Of a stretch of 47,723 nt of DNA, positions 9,148 through 17,444 are shown piece after piece. Every line of letters starts with the position of its first letter. Position 1 is the stretch's first letter. A program made the translations under genes and the position numbers. The notes beneath the pieces were generated by a model, which worked only from the letters and a program-made list of their open reading frames with translations, made no database searches and was not told the DNA's origin. This DNA comes from Nitrosomonas nitrosa (lineage in GTDB: Bacteria; Pseudomonadota; Gammaproteobacteria; Burkholderiales; Nitrosomonadaceae), in contig NZ_QAOO01000022.1 in assembly GCF_003051105.1 (NCBI RefSeq), forward strand, positions 1 through 47,723, given 5' to 3'.

Positions 9148-12100
9148 ATGCAATATGATATCAGAGGTCAGGTAGTTAATTTGCTTACAGGTGATGGTAT
9201 CAGCGGTGTACGTATTGAAGCATGGGACAAGGATTTCGTTCTGGATGACTATTTAGGTTCAGCCAGCACGGTAACCGACGGATCGTTTTCGATCCGTTTT
9301 GATGATAGTGCGTTCCGTGACATATTCTTTGACACGTGGCCAGATCTCTATTTTAAAGTTTACTGTTACAATGAGTTGCTTGTCTCAACCGAGAACTCAG
9401 TCCTGTGGAACATCCGTCATCCACAAACCAGTGTCACCATTAAAGCCAACAATCCTAAACCACTTTCCTGCAGCGAACGCCATATCTATTTGAAGATTGA
9501 GCGGATCGAGCATTACAGCCCGGTCAGACCGCAGGAGAAAGTGGTGCCGCCAGTGCAGTACGGCCGGGATTGCATGCGCGGAGATGGGCATGAAAACGGC
9601 CTGATTCCACAAGCTGAAATTGATGCCCGTTCGCTGACAGCAGTTGTATACCGCGAATATCTTGACTCGGGTTATCTGATTCCCAAACCAGAAAAGCTAA
9701 TTGCTGCTGACATCAATGAGCCTGCTTACACGCATCGTGTTCCAGGTACAGTTATTTACACACGGCCATGCCAGCGGCTGAAGATCCACGTGTGGAATAC
9801 CGATGATGTACCGCATTCCCTGCATATGCACGGGTTGCGTTACGGCATCGACTCGGACGGCTCATGGCCATTTGGTACAGAAGCAACCCATCACGGCGGA
9901 AGATCCGATGCCATCTGCCCGGGGCAAACATGGATCTACACGTTTGATGTTCCCGATAATGCACTGGGTGCCTGGCCGTTTCACGACCATACTTACCATC
10001 ATGACATAAAGATCGATCAAGGTCTGTTTGGCGGCGTGGTAGTACTTGGTTCATGTGACCGGCCGCCGCGCCGCTTCTGGTTCCCGTGGGAGTTGCTGCG
10101 GTCGATTTACCTTGATATCGAACAGTTGGAACGATCGCCGATATTCGTTGATAAACGCGTGCCGGAATTACTCGAATTTAATGAGGAAACAGTTATTCCA
10201 CTGGTGCCGCACATCCATGCCCAACGATTAAAGGATGAGGCGCGCTTGATCCTCAAGCAGCGGCTCGATTTTCTTGAAGAATTTACCCTCAAGGAATTGG
10301 CGCTGCCACGGCGTATCATCAATACCGATCATGTGCCGGTATTTTTTCATGTGATGTCGAATCCGGAAGCAAAACCAGTATTCGATACGGATGATATAGA
10401 AGAACTTGGCGGTGAAGCAGAAATTGTGTTCGATACGGTGGGTGATTATGATTATTTTTGCCGCCATCACCCTGAAATGACCGGCGTTGTTCATGTCGTG
10501 CCCGGCGGGCCTGATCCAGTATCAGTGACGATCGTTCAGGGCCCGCCGATGGTGTTTTCGCCTGATGAGATCATAGTGGGCGTAGGGGGTACGGTCAAAT
10601 GGATCAACAATAGCAATGCGCACCATACGGTTACCTCAACGCAGGGTGCATCGATGACGACGCATTGCATCAATGGCCGCGGTTTTACCGGCAATACACC
10701 CACCATTGTAGGCCGTAGCGGCCAGCGTATTCGCTGGTACGTATTTAATCTCGACACCAGTCCGACCTGGCACAATTTTCATCCCCATGCCATGCGCTGG
10801 AAATTCGGTGGCGAGTATCTCGATGTCCGCAGTTTAGGGCCGGCTGAATCATTCATCGTTGAAAGTGAAATACCGCCGGTACTATTGCTGACTGCCGAGG
10901 AGGAAAAAGCGCAGTTACCTGAGCACCGCCCGCCGGGAGCAACACTGCATCAGCTAAAAGCTGATTTCCTGTTTCATTGCCACGTTCATCATCATATGAT
11001 GAACGGCATGGTGGGTCTGGTGCGCGCACGTCAGAGTTTATGGCTGACAGAGGAAATGGCGCATGAAATCAGTCATCGTACCGGTTTGCCGCTGGATGAT
11101 GGCAGCAATGCCTGTCCGGATGTCGATCCGCATCCCTGCCACGGCCATGGTGGTGGCCGCTGGGAAGAGATTCCCGGTGCACCCGAAGTTGCCTTCATGC
11201 ATTCCGTGCTGCTGCCAAATACACAGCGAGTGCTGTATTGGGGTTATACGCGCGCCGACCAGTCGCGCGTATGGGACTACTCAACACCAGCAGGCAGTTA
11301 CATGTTGCCAGCTAACCAGCCAGCCGACTCTCCAGGGTTGGATATCAATACTTCCAATCTGTGGTCAGCGGAACATACCGTTCTCGACACTGCAGCAGGC
11401 ACAGTGCTGATTCACGGAGGATTTTCACCCGACAAAGCATTTACATTCGATCCGGTGTCACTGACATGGACTCGGGTCGCGGATACGGCTGGTGACCGTT
11501 TTTATGCGACCACACTGACATTGGGCGATGGCCGTGCCGCCACATTGTATGGCAACGTCAAGACTATCGAAATCTATACTCATGGTGTCGGCTGGGCAGC
11601 GCCCATTGTCATGCCAGTCGGTATGAATCATCATCAGTATTATCCATGGACCTATTTGCTGCCTGACGGGCGCCTGTTCATTGCAGGCCCGCATGATCCA
11701 ACGCACCGTGTCAATTTGGCTGCGCCAGGCGCAGCAGAAGCGTTCGCAACAATCAATGGGGACCGCAGTACCGGCGGCGAGAAAGGCTCTTCCGTGCTGT
11801 TCATATTACGGCCGCCTGCATATCAGCCGATTGCCTGCAGCATGGGCGGCAATCCTGCAGCTGCGCAAAAGACGGTAGAAATGATCAACTTATCCGCAGT
11901 CGCACCGGCATGGACTGCACTACCGGATTTCAATGTGCCACGTGCAGAGCAATTTACAGCTACATTGCTGCCTGACGGGCGTGTATTTGTCGCAGGCGGC
12001 GTAAGCGGCGGCCCAGATGGCGATGTGTGTGAAATTTTCGATCCACGCAATCCGGGAGCTGGTTGGGTGATGGGTCCAGCGATGAAGTATGTTCGTACTT

Positions 12101-12513
12101 ATCACTCATCGTTCATCCTGCTTGCCGATGGCAGCGTGCTTGCAGGCGGCGATCCTCAGTCGGGCGGCGCGCCGACACCGCATGAGCGTTTCTTTCCTGA
12201 TTATTTTGATATGTTGCGGCCGGTAATTGCCAATGCACCAGCAACAATCAATTATGGCACCAGTTTCAATATTACTACACCGAATGCCGCGGATATTACT
12301 GAAGTAGTGCTTCTACGCGCGGGTACGGTAACGCACGGCTTCAACATGTCGCAACGCGGGCTTGAGTGCATGGTAAGCGCCATAGGAGCAGGTGTGTTAA
12401 CGGTTGATATGCCGGCAAATGAAAATCTTGCGCCGCCGGGATGGTACTTATTGTTCATTCTCAATGCCAATCGCGTTCCTTCGACAGGACGGTGGGTGCG
12501 GGTAACGGCATGA
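9148..12513 (+). CDS. Multicopper oxidase fused to a galactose-oxidase-like (kelch + DUF1929) domain (1121 aa)
   Basis: Residues 1-100 form a carboxypeptidase-regulatory/transthyretin-like beta domain. Multicopper oxidase motifs follow: HSLHMHG (H226, H228), FHDH (H279, H281), WHNFHPH (H545, H547) and the canonical H610-C-H-x3-H-x4-M621 closing signature. A further cupredoxin segment at about 430-445 has a C438-x2-H441-x2-M444 blue-copper motif. From about 660 a kelch-type propeller and C-terminal DUF1929 domain resemble galactose/glyoxal oxidase. Y786, Y985-H986 and H1063 correspond to the copper ligands/axial tyrosine, but no cysteine lies in the region where the Tyr-Cys cofactor cysteine belongs, so the second active site is probably altered. 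No signal peptide is seen. The start follows the RBS at 9134. The substrate is unknown. Confidence 0.85.
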   Translation: MQYDIRGQVVNLLTGDGISGVRIEAWDKDFVLDDYLGSASTVTDGSFSIRFDDSAFRDIFFDTWPDLYFKVYCYNELLVSTENSVLWNIRHPQTSVTIKANNPKPLSCSERHIYLKIERIEHYSPVRPQEKVVPPVQYGRDCMRGDGHENGLIPQAEIDARSLTAVVYREYLDSGYLIPKPEKLIAADINEPAYTHRVPGTVIYTRPCQRLKIHVWNTDDVPHSLHMHGLRYGIDSDGSWPFGTEATHHGGRSDAICPGQTWIYTFDVPDNALGAWPFHDHTYHHDIKIDQGLFGGVVVLGSCDRPPRRFWFPWELLRSIYLDIEQLERSPIFVDKRVPELLEFNEETVIPLVPHIHAQRLKDEARLILKQRLDFLEEFTLKELALPRRIINTDHVPVFFHVMSNPEAKPVFDTDDIEELGGEAEIVFDTVGDYDYFCRHHPEMTGVVHVVPGGPDPVSVTIVQGPPMVFSPDEIIVGVGGTVKWINNSNAHHTVTSTQGASMTTHCINGRGFTGNTPTIVGRSGQRIRWYVFNLDTSPTWHNFHPHAMRWKFGGEYLDVRSLGPAESFIVESEIPPVLLLTAEEEKAQLPEHRPPGATLHQLKADFLFHCHVHHHMMNGMVGLVRARQSLWLTEEMAHEISHRTGLPLDDGSNACPDVDPHPCHGHGGGRWEEIPGAPEVAFMHSVLLPNTQRVLYWGYTRADQSRVWDYSTPAGSYMLPANQPADSPGLDINTSNLWSAEHTVLDTAAGTVLIHGGFSPDKAFTFDPVSLTWTRVADTAGDRFYATTLTLGDGRAATLYGNVKTIEIYTHGVGWAAPIVMPVGMNHHQYYPWTYLLPDGRLFIAGPHDPTHRVNLAAPGAAEAFATINGDRSTGGEKGSSVLFILRPPAYQPIACSMGGNPAAAQKTVEMINLSAVAPAWTALPDFNVPRAEQFTATLLPDGRVFVAGGVSGGPDGDVCEIFDPRNPGAGWVMGPAMKYVRTYHSSFILLADGSVLAGGDPQSGGAPTPHERFFPDYFDMLRPVIANAPATINYGTSFNITTPNAADITEVVLLRAGTVTHGFNMSQRGLECMVSAIGAGVLTVDMPANENLAPPGWYLLFILNANRVPSTGRWVRVTA

Positions 12514-12817
12514 CTTCGTTGTTGATTCTATGCTTGCTGAGATTGCTATATGGGGTTATCTTGCTTTAGTTTAGGTTCTTGAGCAGTATCGACGTGCTCG
12601 AGAATCATTTAGTTAGTGCATTAGGGAATTAACGTGAGTTCGGGATAAGATAAGCAGCTAAAGGAATCTGAATTCCTTATGATGAAGCGATTTGGGAAAA
12701 GAATTTCATCATGAGAGGAGTCAGATTCCGGTGGATACTATAACGATTTTTTGTGCGACTGACGATTTTTGTAAAGGGTTTGAACCATGGTACGAGCAGT
12801 GGTTTGTCGGAGTTTGA
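12514..12817 (+). mobile_element. IS982-like transposase N-terminal fragment with its upstream sequence
   Basis: A GTG at 12731, preceded by GAGAGGAG, opens a 28-codon frame ending at TGA 12815-12817. It reads ITIFCATDDFCKGFEP followed by WYEQW, which matches the start of IS982-family transposases. The rest is missing because the frame runs into the bolA gene. The preceding 90 bases contain two hairpin-like inverted repeats (AAGGAATCTGAATTCCTT and ATGATGAA/TTCATCAT), as expected near an IS end. No other gene is seen in this stretch. Confidence 0.55.
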
Positions 12818-13128
12818 AAATAAAAAATGTGATTGAGACCAAACTGCATGCACTGCAACCCCAGTTTCTGGAAGTCATCAATGAAAGTCACAAACACAAT
12901 GTACCCGTGGGATCTGAATCTCATTTCAAGGTGACAATCGTTTCCAGTGAATTTAATGGAAAAAAGCTGTTAGCGCGTCATCGAATGGTGAACACCATCC
13001 TGGCTGAGGAGCTTGCTCATTCTATTCATGCGCTTTATCTGCACACAATGACAATCGAAGAATGGTTTGAAAAGAGCGGGACAGTCAATAATGCTCCACC
13101 CTGTCTTGGAGGTTCAACGGCCAAATAA
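12814..13128 (+). CDS. bolA: BolA family protein, copy 1
   Basis: The product carries the BolA fold: ESHKHNVPVGSESHFKVTI, then GKKLLARHRMVN and LAEELAHSIHALYLHTMT, with the conserved histidines of the family. BolA proteins partner with monothiol glutaredoxins in Fe-S handling and can act as transcription regulators. The start is ambiguous: the ATG of copy 2 is TTG here (12814), because the IS982-like fragment replaced the upstream sequence. An ATG at 12787 would add nine IS-derived residues. Three residues differ from copy 2. It is followed 133 nt later by a ferritin-like gene, and co-expression is plausible. Possibly poorly expressed because its own promoter is lost. Confidence 0.8.
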   Translation: MKIKNVIETKLHALQPQFLEVINESHKHNVPVGSESHFKVTIVSSEFNGKKLLARHRMVNTILAEELAHSIHALYLHTMTIEEWFEKSGTVNNAPPCLGGSTAK

Positions 13129-13261
13129 ACCTTGGCACAGCCACTTCCTACATTGAGAGTGAAGTTAATCCATCTAAATCAGTTGCTCAATCGCTTAGTG
13201 TATATTACAGAGTATCCTAAATAATCCTCAGGCTATTAGAGCTAAGTAAAGGAGAAATCAA

Positions 13262-13732
13262 ATGAATGAGAAATTCGATAAACCAGCCGTGCTGAATTGC
13301 CTCAGTAAGATCCTTGAACTAGAGTTGGCTGGCGTGGTGCGTTACACCCACTATGCCTTCATGATCTATGGCTACAATCGTATTCCAATTGTTTCCTGGT
13401 TGCAGGAACAAGCTGATGAATCCTTAGCTCATGCCCGAGAGGCAGGTGAGCTGATCACTCACTTAGGTGAGCATCCCTCCTTGGCAATTGGTCCTTTGTT
13501 GGAAACCCATCAGCATGACATTGGCGACATACTGCGTGAATCCATGGAACACGAGCGTGAAGCACTAGCGACTTACAAAGAATTGTTGTCTCTGGTGGAA
13601 GGCAAATTCGTGATGCTTGAAGAGTACGCTCGCCGACTAATTGCCGCAGAAGAAATGCATCAAGGCGAAGTGGATAAAATGCTACGTCGGCCGGGTGCCG
13701 TGGCTGCTTTTTCAGAGGCGAAAGCGCCCTAA
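13262..13732 (+). CDS. Bacterioferritin-like diiron protein, copy 1
   Basis: The 156-residue all-helical protein has a ferritin-like four-helix pattern. Putative diiron ligands are E21 in helix 1 (LELELAGVVRYTHY), E53 and H57 in helix 2 (DESLAHA), E96/E100 in helix 3 and E130-x2-H133 in helix 4 (AAEEMHQGE). Length matches bacterioferritin. Such proteins oxidise and store iron or protect against peroxide. An AAAGGAG site sits 7 nt before the ATG. The DNA differs from copy 2 (39998-40468) at about one base and the proteins are identical. Placement after bolA links it to iron homeostasis by context. Confidence 0.8.
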   Translation: MNEKFDKPAVLNCLSKILELELAGVVRYTHYAFMIYGYNRIPIVSWLQEQADESLAHAREAGELITHLGEHPSLAIGPLLETHQHDIGDILRESMEHEREALATYKELLSLVEGKFVMLEEYARRLIAAEEMHQGEVDKMLRRPGAVAAFSEAKAP

Positions 13733-14133
13733 ACTGAATACGTCATCGAATGGGTGCGAAATTCGCTGATCTCTTCTTCTTCAGTATTTGCAAGATAGAA
13801 TTTCTGCCAGTTTTCCCCACCCACGCTCATCACCATACCATTGAGTTTCGGGGCGACGCTCAGAATCAGTTCGGCAGAACCGAGAGTAGCTGATTGTTTC
13901 AGATCAAGAAGCGCAGGGGAGGAGTGCCACCAAGTGCGGCTGATTCTCGGAATGAGTTCGGTTTGCTTCAAGCACATCGATACTTGCAGAAAAACAAGTT
14001 TGGATTCTTCGGCTATTTGTAGGCACAGATTACTGATCTGCGGACTGTTAATCCGATGGTCACTGATATGAGACAGGAATGGGACGCTATCGATGGATAA
14101 CTCATTGTAATATAGAGATATTATCGAGGTGAT
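13729..14133 (-). pseudogene. Conserved ORF convergent to the ferritin gene, copy 1 (start lost)
   Basis: The frame is open from a TAA at 14134-14136 down to TAG at 13729-13731, which overlaps the ferritin stop codon. No ATG occurs before 13977. Copy 2 (40465-40947) has the same frame with an upstream ATG. In the upstream half most base differences between copies change amino acids (for example K/N, T/V, R/H, P/L), which suggests decay of one copy; the downstream half is identical. No family was recognised. Confidence 0.35.
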
Positions 14134-14165
14134 TTAATACATATGGCGGAGTGAGCGCCGGATCT

Positions 14166-14676
14166 CGAGTTTTGCTTTCACATTACATCAAATTTCTTGC
14201 ATGTGTGGAAAGTATGCTATGCGGACAATTCGAGGCCAATGCCACTTTTTTTCGTATCGGTGTAATCGACCTCGATTTGCTCGTCCTGTTCAAACATTTT
14301 GCCTTGGGCGGCGATTGATAGCGTCATCGAGTAACAACGGCGCGTTGGCGCTAAGGATCGTCGTCAGATTCTTCCAGTCCGTTCTGGGATATTCGCAGTA
14401 ATAGCTGCCAAGCTGCGCAGCTGATTTCTCCTTTATCTACTTGCGTTACGTCATCATAAGAAGGACAAATTTGCTTTCAAAAAATTGATATGTGCCGATA
14501 ACACTGAAAATAGCAATGTCATACTCATACTCGCTATTGAATTCACTGTATCTCCACCAATTTAAACAAGCTTGGTGTTCTCATGAAAGTGTGTGATGCA
14601 GCAGTGATGTGACCCCGTACTTCGATTGAGTGAAGGCGCAGCAGCAACGAAAAAGACGTCGCTGTGCTAGGCTTTG
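14166..14676. other. Gap without a confident gene
   Basis: A short plus-strand ORF at 14201-14401 begins MCGKYA, like YedK/SRAP proteins, but nothing after it fits that family. The minus strand has two short open pieces over 14210-14400, neither recognisable. This may be remains of a gene, but none can be named. The right part is AT-rich and featureless. Confidence 0.35.
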
Positions 14677-15447
14677 TTATAATCCATTAGACACCACCCC
14701 CATTACCAGCTGGAAAAGTTCTTCAGCTCTATTTGTAGATCCAACCGCACCTTTCTCTCGTGCCATTTTCTTATGCTCTGGCAGGTTAGATCTTGTATAG
14801 ATAATAAATGGGGTTAAATCACCATTAGAGCGCAATTTTTCTAAAAGGACATAACCTTCTTGTGGCCCCTCTTTTCGCCCCATGTCCGATATTATTGCTA
14901 CATACCTATTTTTCAAAAGCTTATCAAGTGCTTCGCTAGTTGAAAGCGCTAGATCAAATTCAATTCCTTGAGCTTCAAATGCTTGGCGCTCATAAACGTT
15001 GTTGCTTGGTCTATCATCAACCCATAACACCCGATTTTTCCATTTCTCTAGTTTTAGTTTTCTCGTGGTCTTTGATACAACGTCTACAATTTCTTGCAAT
15101 TGTACATTGTTAAGCACGTTCTCGTCCCCGTACTGACGTGCTGTAGCTGCTGCTAAGGATGCTACCGACGCTATCTGAGCTTTAAAAAAATTATCTTCAT
15201 TTTTGAAATCGGAAGGGCCATACAGTTTATTGTGATGTTTTGCTACCAGCCAAAGAAACCCAAAGAAAACAATAACCGGAAAAAGCACCATAAAATAAAT
15301 CAGAGGAACAACATGCTCAGTAATGCCAGAACCCAATCCAACTACCAACGACGCAAATCCGTATACCAGAACAATAAACAACGCAATTATCCCTAGTGGG
15401 CTTCTGGTGAAGCCTTGGGTTGAGCTTGCAAACTTTTCGAGCTCCAC
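14677..15447 (-). CDS. Membrane-anchored receiver (REC)-like protein
   Basis: Two transmembrane segments near the N-terminus (GIIALFIVLVYGFASLVVGL and VPLIYFMVLFPVIVFFGFLW) precede a cytoplasmic linker and a response-regulator receiver-like domain of about 120 residues. That domain has the acidic pair WVDD, the phospho-acceptor-like aspartate in YVAIISDMG, and T in FIIYTRS. The conserved lysine seems replaced (GAVGS). No output domain or histidine kinase is nearby. The start chosen is GTG 15447 (or TTG 15450) after AGAGGAAG; an ATG at 15498 lacks an RBS. The gene opens the AT-rich defence island, so a signalling role in stress or phage response is possible but unproven. Confidence 0.65.
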   Translation of the reverse strand: MELEKFASSTQGFTRSPLGIIALFIVLVYGFASLVVGLGSGITEHVVPLIYFMVLFPVIVFFGFLWLVAKHHNKLYGPSDFKNEDNFFKAQIASVASLAAATARQYGDENVLNNVQLQEIVDVVSKTTRKLKLEKWKNRVLWVDDRPSNNVYERQAFEAQGIEFDLALSTSEALDKLLKNRYVAIISDMGRKEGPQEGYVLLEKLRSNGDLTPFIIYTRSNLPEHKKMAREKGAVGSTNRAEELFQLVMGVVSNGL

Positions 15448-15498
15448 CAATCTTCCTCTATGGTTAATAATTAAAATTATACGGCTGAAATAATGCAA

Positions 15499-16151
15499 TA
15501 TATATTACGTCAAAAATGAAAACCCATACTAATCCTTTACAACCAAAGATTCACCATGGAGCATGTCTGAAAAAGATCCGTATATTTGCAATCAACCAAA
15601 TATTCTGAAACATATCGCCCCACCGAATGCTGAAGCAATCTCGACTAACATTAATTAAGCCAAAATCAGAATCTAATGGGTAAGAAAGAAGCTAGACGAT
15701 TAAGTTTTATTAAGGAACACCCTTTATGTTGTTTTTGCGGTGGTACAGCAAGTGCTGAAGAAATGGATCAAAACAATGCTACAGAGCCTATACCATACGT
15801 AGATAGCGCGTACGCAATAGCCAATCCACCGAATAGAATATTTGGTTTACCTACAGATTGAGTGATCGAACTATCCATTACCCCTGCTCTTAGTAAGCCA
15901 CCCAAACATTTCCATAAATATAAACTTCTTCATCTTTGTGTCGATATAAGTATCAATGTTGGCATATAAACCTGATTAAACGTCTTTTTTGATTAGAAAA
16001 TTATCAGCAGCAACATTGCTGGAATTAATGCCAGGAATAACAAGGTGGTAAATTTCATAGGCGATAAGTCTTGCTGGGAAAATATAAAAACATACAAAAG
16101 ACTATATCGACAGGCAGCTTGTGATAATAAATTTAATTCATTAAAAATAAC
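15499..16151. other. AT-rich spacer with one gene remnant
   Basis: Apart from the short HNH-like remnant at 15676-15861, nothing in this spacer looks coding. It separates the divergently transcribed receiver and NERD genes, so it likely contains promoters for both, but no convincing -35/-10 pair could be fixed. Confidence 0.35.
15676..15861 (+). pseudogene. N-terminal remnant of an HNH/zinc-finger-like protein
   Basis: The first 32 residues (MGKKEARRLSFIKEHPLCCF, then CGGTASAEEMDQ) resemble the start of a family of small HNH-type proteins whose N-terminal CxFCGG precedes an E-x-DHVPS motif. Here similarity stops right after EEMD, and the remaining 30 residues do not follow the pattern. It is probably a truncated gene. 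The assignment rests on memory of the family pattern only. Confidence 0.35.
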
Positions 16152-17129
16152 ATGATAATCAAAGAAGCGGATTCAAGAGAAGAAGATCTCAATACACTTG
16201 AAATCCTTTTAAACCATCCACAGGCAAGCTTTGAAACAAAAAAATTAATCGATCGAGAGATTAAGAATATTAGATCAGGCATCAAAGGCGAGGAAGAAGC
16301 TGCCTATGAAATGCGCATGCGTTTTAAAGACAATAAAAATTGGTATGTGATACATGACTTAAGAATTGAAGTGGATGGCTTAGTCGCCCAAATTGATCAC
16401 GTACTTATCAATAGATTCATGGAAATGTTTATTTGCGAGAGCAAAAGATTTTTTGAAGGTATTGCCATCAACGAACAAATGGAATTCTCCGCTTTCTATG
16501 GTGGCAAACCTTATGGCATTCCGTCGCCGATCGAACAAAATAAAAAACATGTAGCAATTTTAAAAAAACTATTTGAATCAGAAGCTGTTGAATTACCTAA
16601 AAGGTTAGGCCTGAGTATTAAACCAAAGTATATAACTAATGTTCTGGTTTCAAAGAATGCCAGAATATCGAGACCTAACATAAAATCGCACGAACTCGAA
16701 AGCATCGTAAAGACAGATCAGTTTATCAGTCATATCGGAAAGCTAATTGAAAATGATAATAACCCGCTAGCTATAGTAAAACTGGTAGGTGCTGATACGG
16801 TAGAAAAGCTGGCCAGAGATTTGGTTAATCAACACAGACCTATAAAATTCAATTGGGCTGCAAGATTCGGCTTGTCCGATTTATCAGGCGTCGCTGATTC
16901 AACGCCAACAAAAGCGTATCGTTCAGAGCAGAAGGCGGCGAGCCCACAAATTGAAGCTAATGAAGACAGCCCAAAGAAAAAGCTTATTTGCCATTCATGT
17001 GGAACGAAAATCTCATACAAAGAAGGGGTTTTTTGTTGGAATAACACTAAAAAGTTCGGAGGATATGCGTATTGCCTTGATTGTCAGAAAAGTGAGCAAT
17101 TTAGCGCGAAAGCTTTAGCAATTCAATGA
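16152..17129 (+). CDS. NERD-domain protein with C-terminal zinc ribbon (325 aa)
   Basis: Residues 40-160 form a nuclease-related domain: GIKGEEEAAYE (E47-E49), IDHVLI (D82) and an E-S-K motif (E96-K98) give the D-ExK arrangement of the PD-(D/E)XK-like NERD fold. A middle region contains LVGADTVEKLARDL. The last 50 residues carry two CxxC pairs (CHSCGTK... CLDCQK), a zinc ribbon. NERD proteins are often found in mobile and defence loci and are presumed DNA nucleases. The gene has AT-rich codons like the following operon, 315 nt downstream. A fossil of the same zinc-ribbon end is found after the TIR gene at 25898-25963. Confidence 0.75.
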   Translation: MIIKEADSREEDLNTLEILLNHPQASFETKKLIDREIKNIRSGIKGEEEAAYEMRMRFKDNKNWYVIHDLRIEVDGLVAQIDHVLINRFMEMFICESKRFFEGIAINEQMEFSAFYGGKPYGIPSPIEQNKKHVAILKKLFESEAVELPKRLGLSIKPKYITNVLVSKNARISRPNIKSHELESIVKTDQFISHIGKLIENDNNPLAIVKLVGADTVEKLARDLVNQHRPIKFNWAARFGLSDLSGVADSTPTKAYRSEQKAASPQIEANEDSPKKKLICHSCGTKISYKEGVFCWNNTKKFGGYAYCLDCQKSEQFSAKALAIQ

Positions 17130-17444
17130 ATCGCCCCGGGTTTGAACTACTCATCATACATTGACATGCAAAACCCATTTAAAAGTGATGTCGAACATCT
17201 GGGAGTCAGATCAAAGTTGGGCCGATTCAATTAACATCAAAAAGTACCGCAATTTCGATGCTTCGCTTTACACTTTACTACAGATTTTTATCACTTGCCT
17301 ATTTTAAGAAAATCACATTGCAACAATTATTTACGAACATGAACAACAATTCAAGTTTCTTTCAGATCATCAACCAGTTGATTTCATAGGAAATATAGCC
17401 GGATAGTTGTTGTTGTTTTCTATACTAATAGCGGAAAAGATTAA
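17130..17444. other. Gap upstream of the three-gene operon
   Basis: No ORF of note. A TATACT at about 17420-17425, some 20 nt before the ATG at 17445, could be a -10 element, and GGAAAAG at 17431-17437 could be the ribosome-binding site. Nothing else stands out. Confidence 0.35.

Larger units (their letters stand above)
12815..14165. repeat. Long direct repeat, copy 1 (bolA + ferritin-like + convergent ORF)
   Basis: About 1.35 kb here matches 39551-40901 at a constant offset of 26,736 bases with no net indels. Differences are unevenly distributed by eye: about 7 in the bolA part, about 1 across the ferritin gene and next 270 bases, then about 16 in the last 165 bases. The left border abuts an IS982-like fragment in this copy. 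Confidence 0.9.

Noticed and set aside
14201..14401. ORF beginning MCGKYA, like an SOS-response YedK/SRAP protein
   Set aside because: Only the first six residues fit; the later conserved motifs are absent in all three frames, so the match is probably chance.
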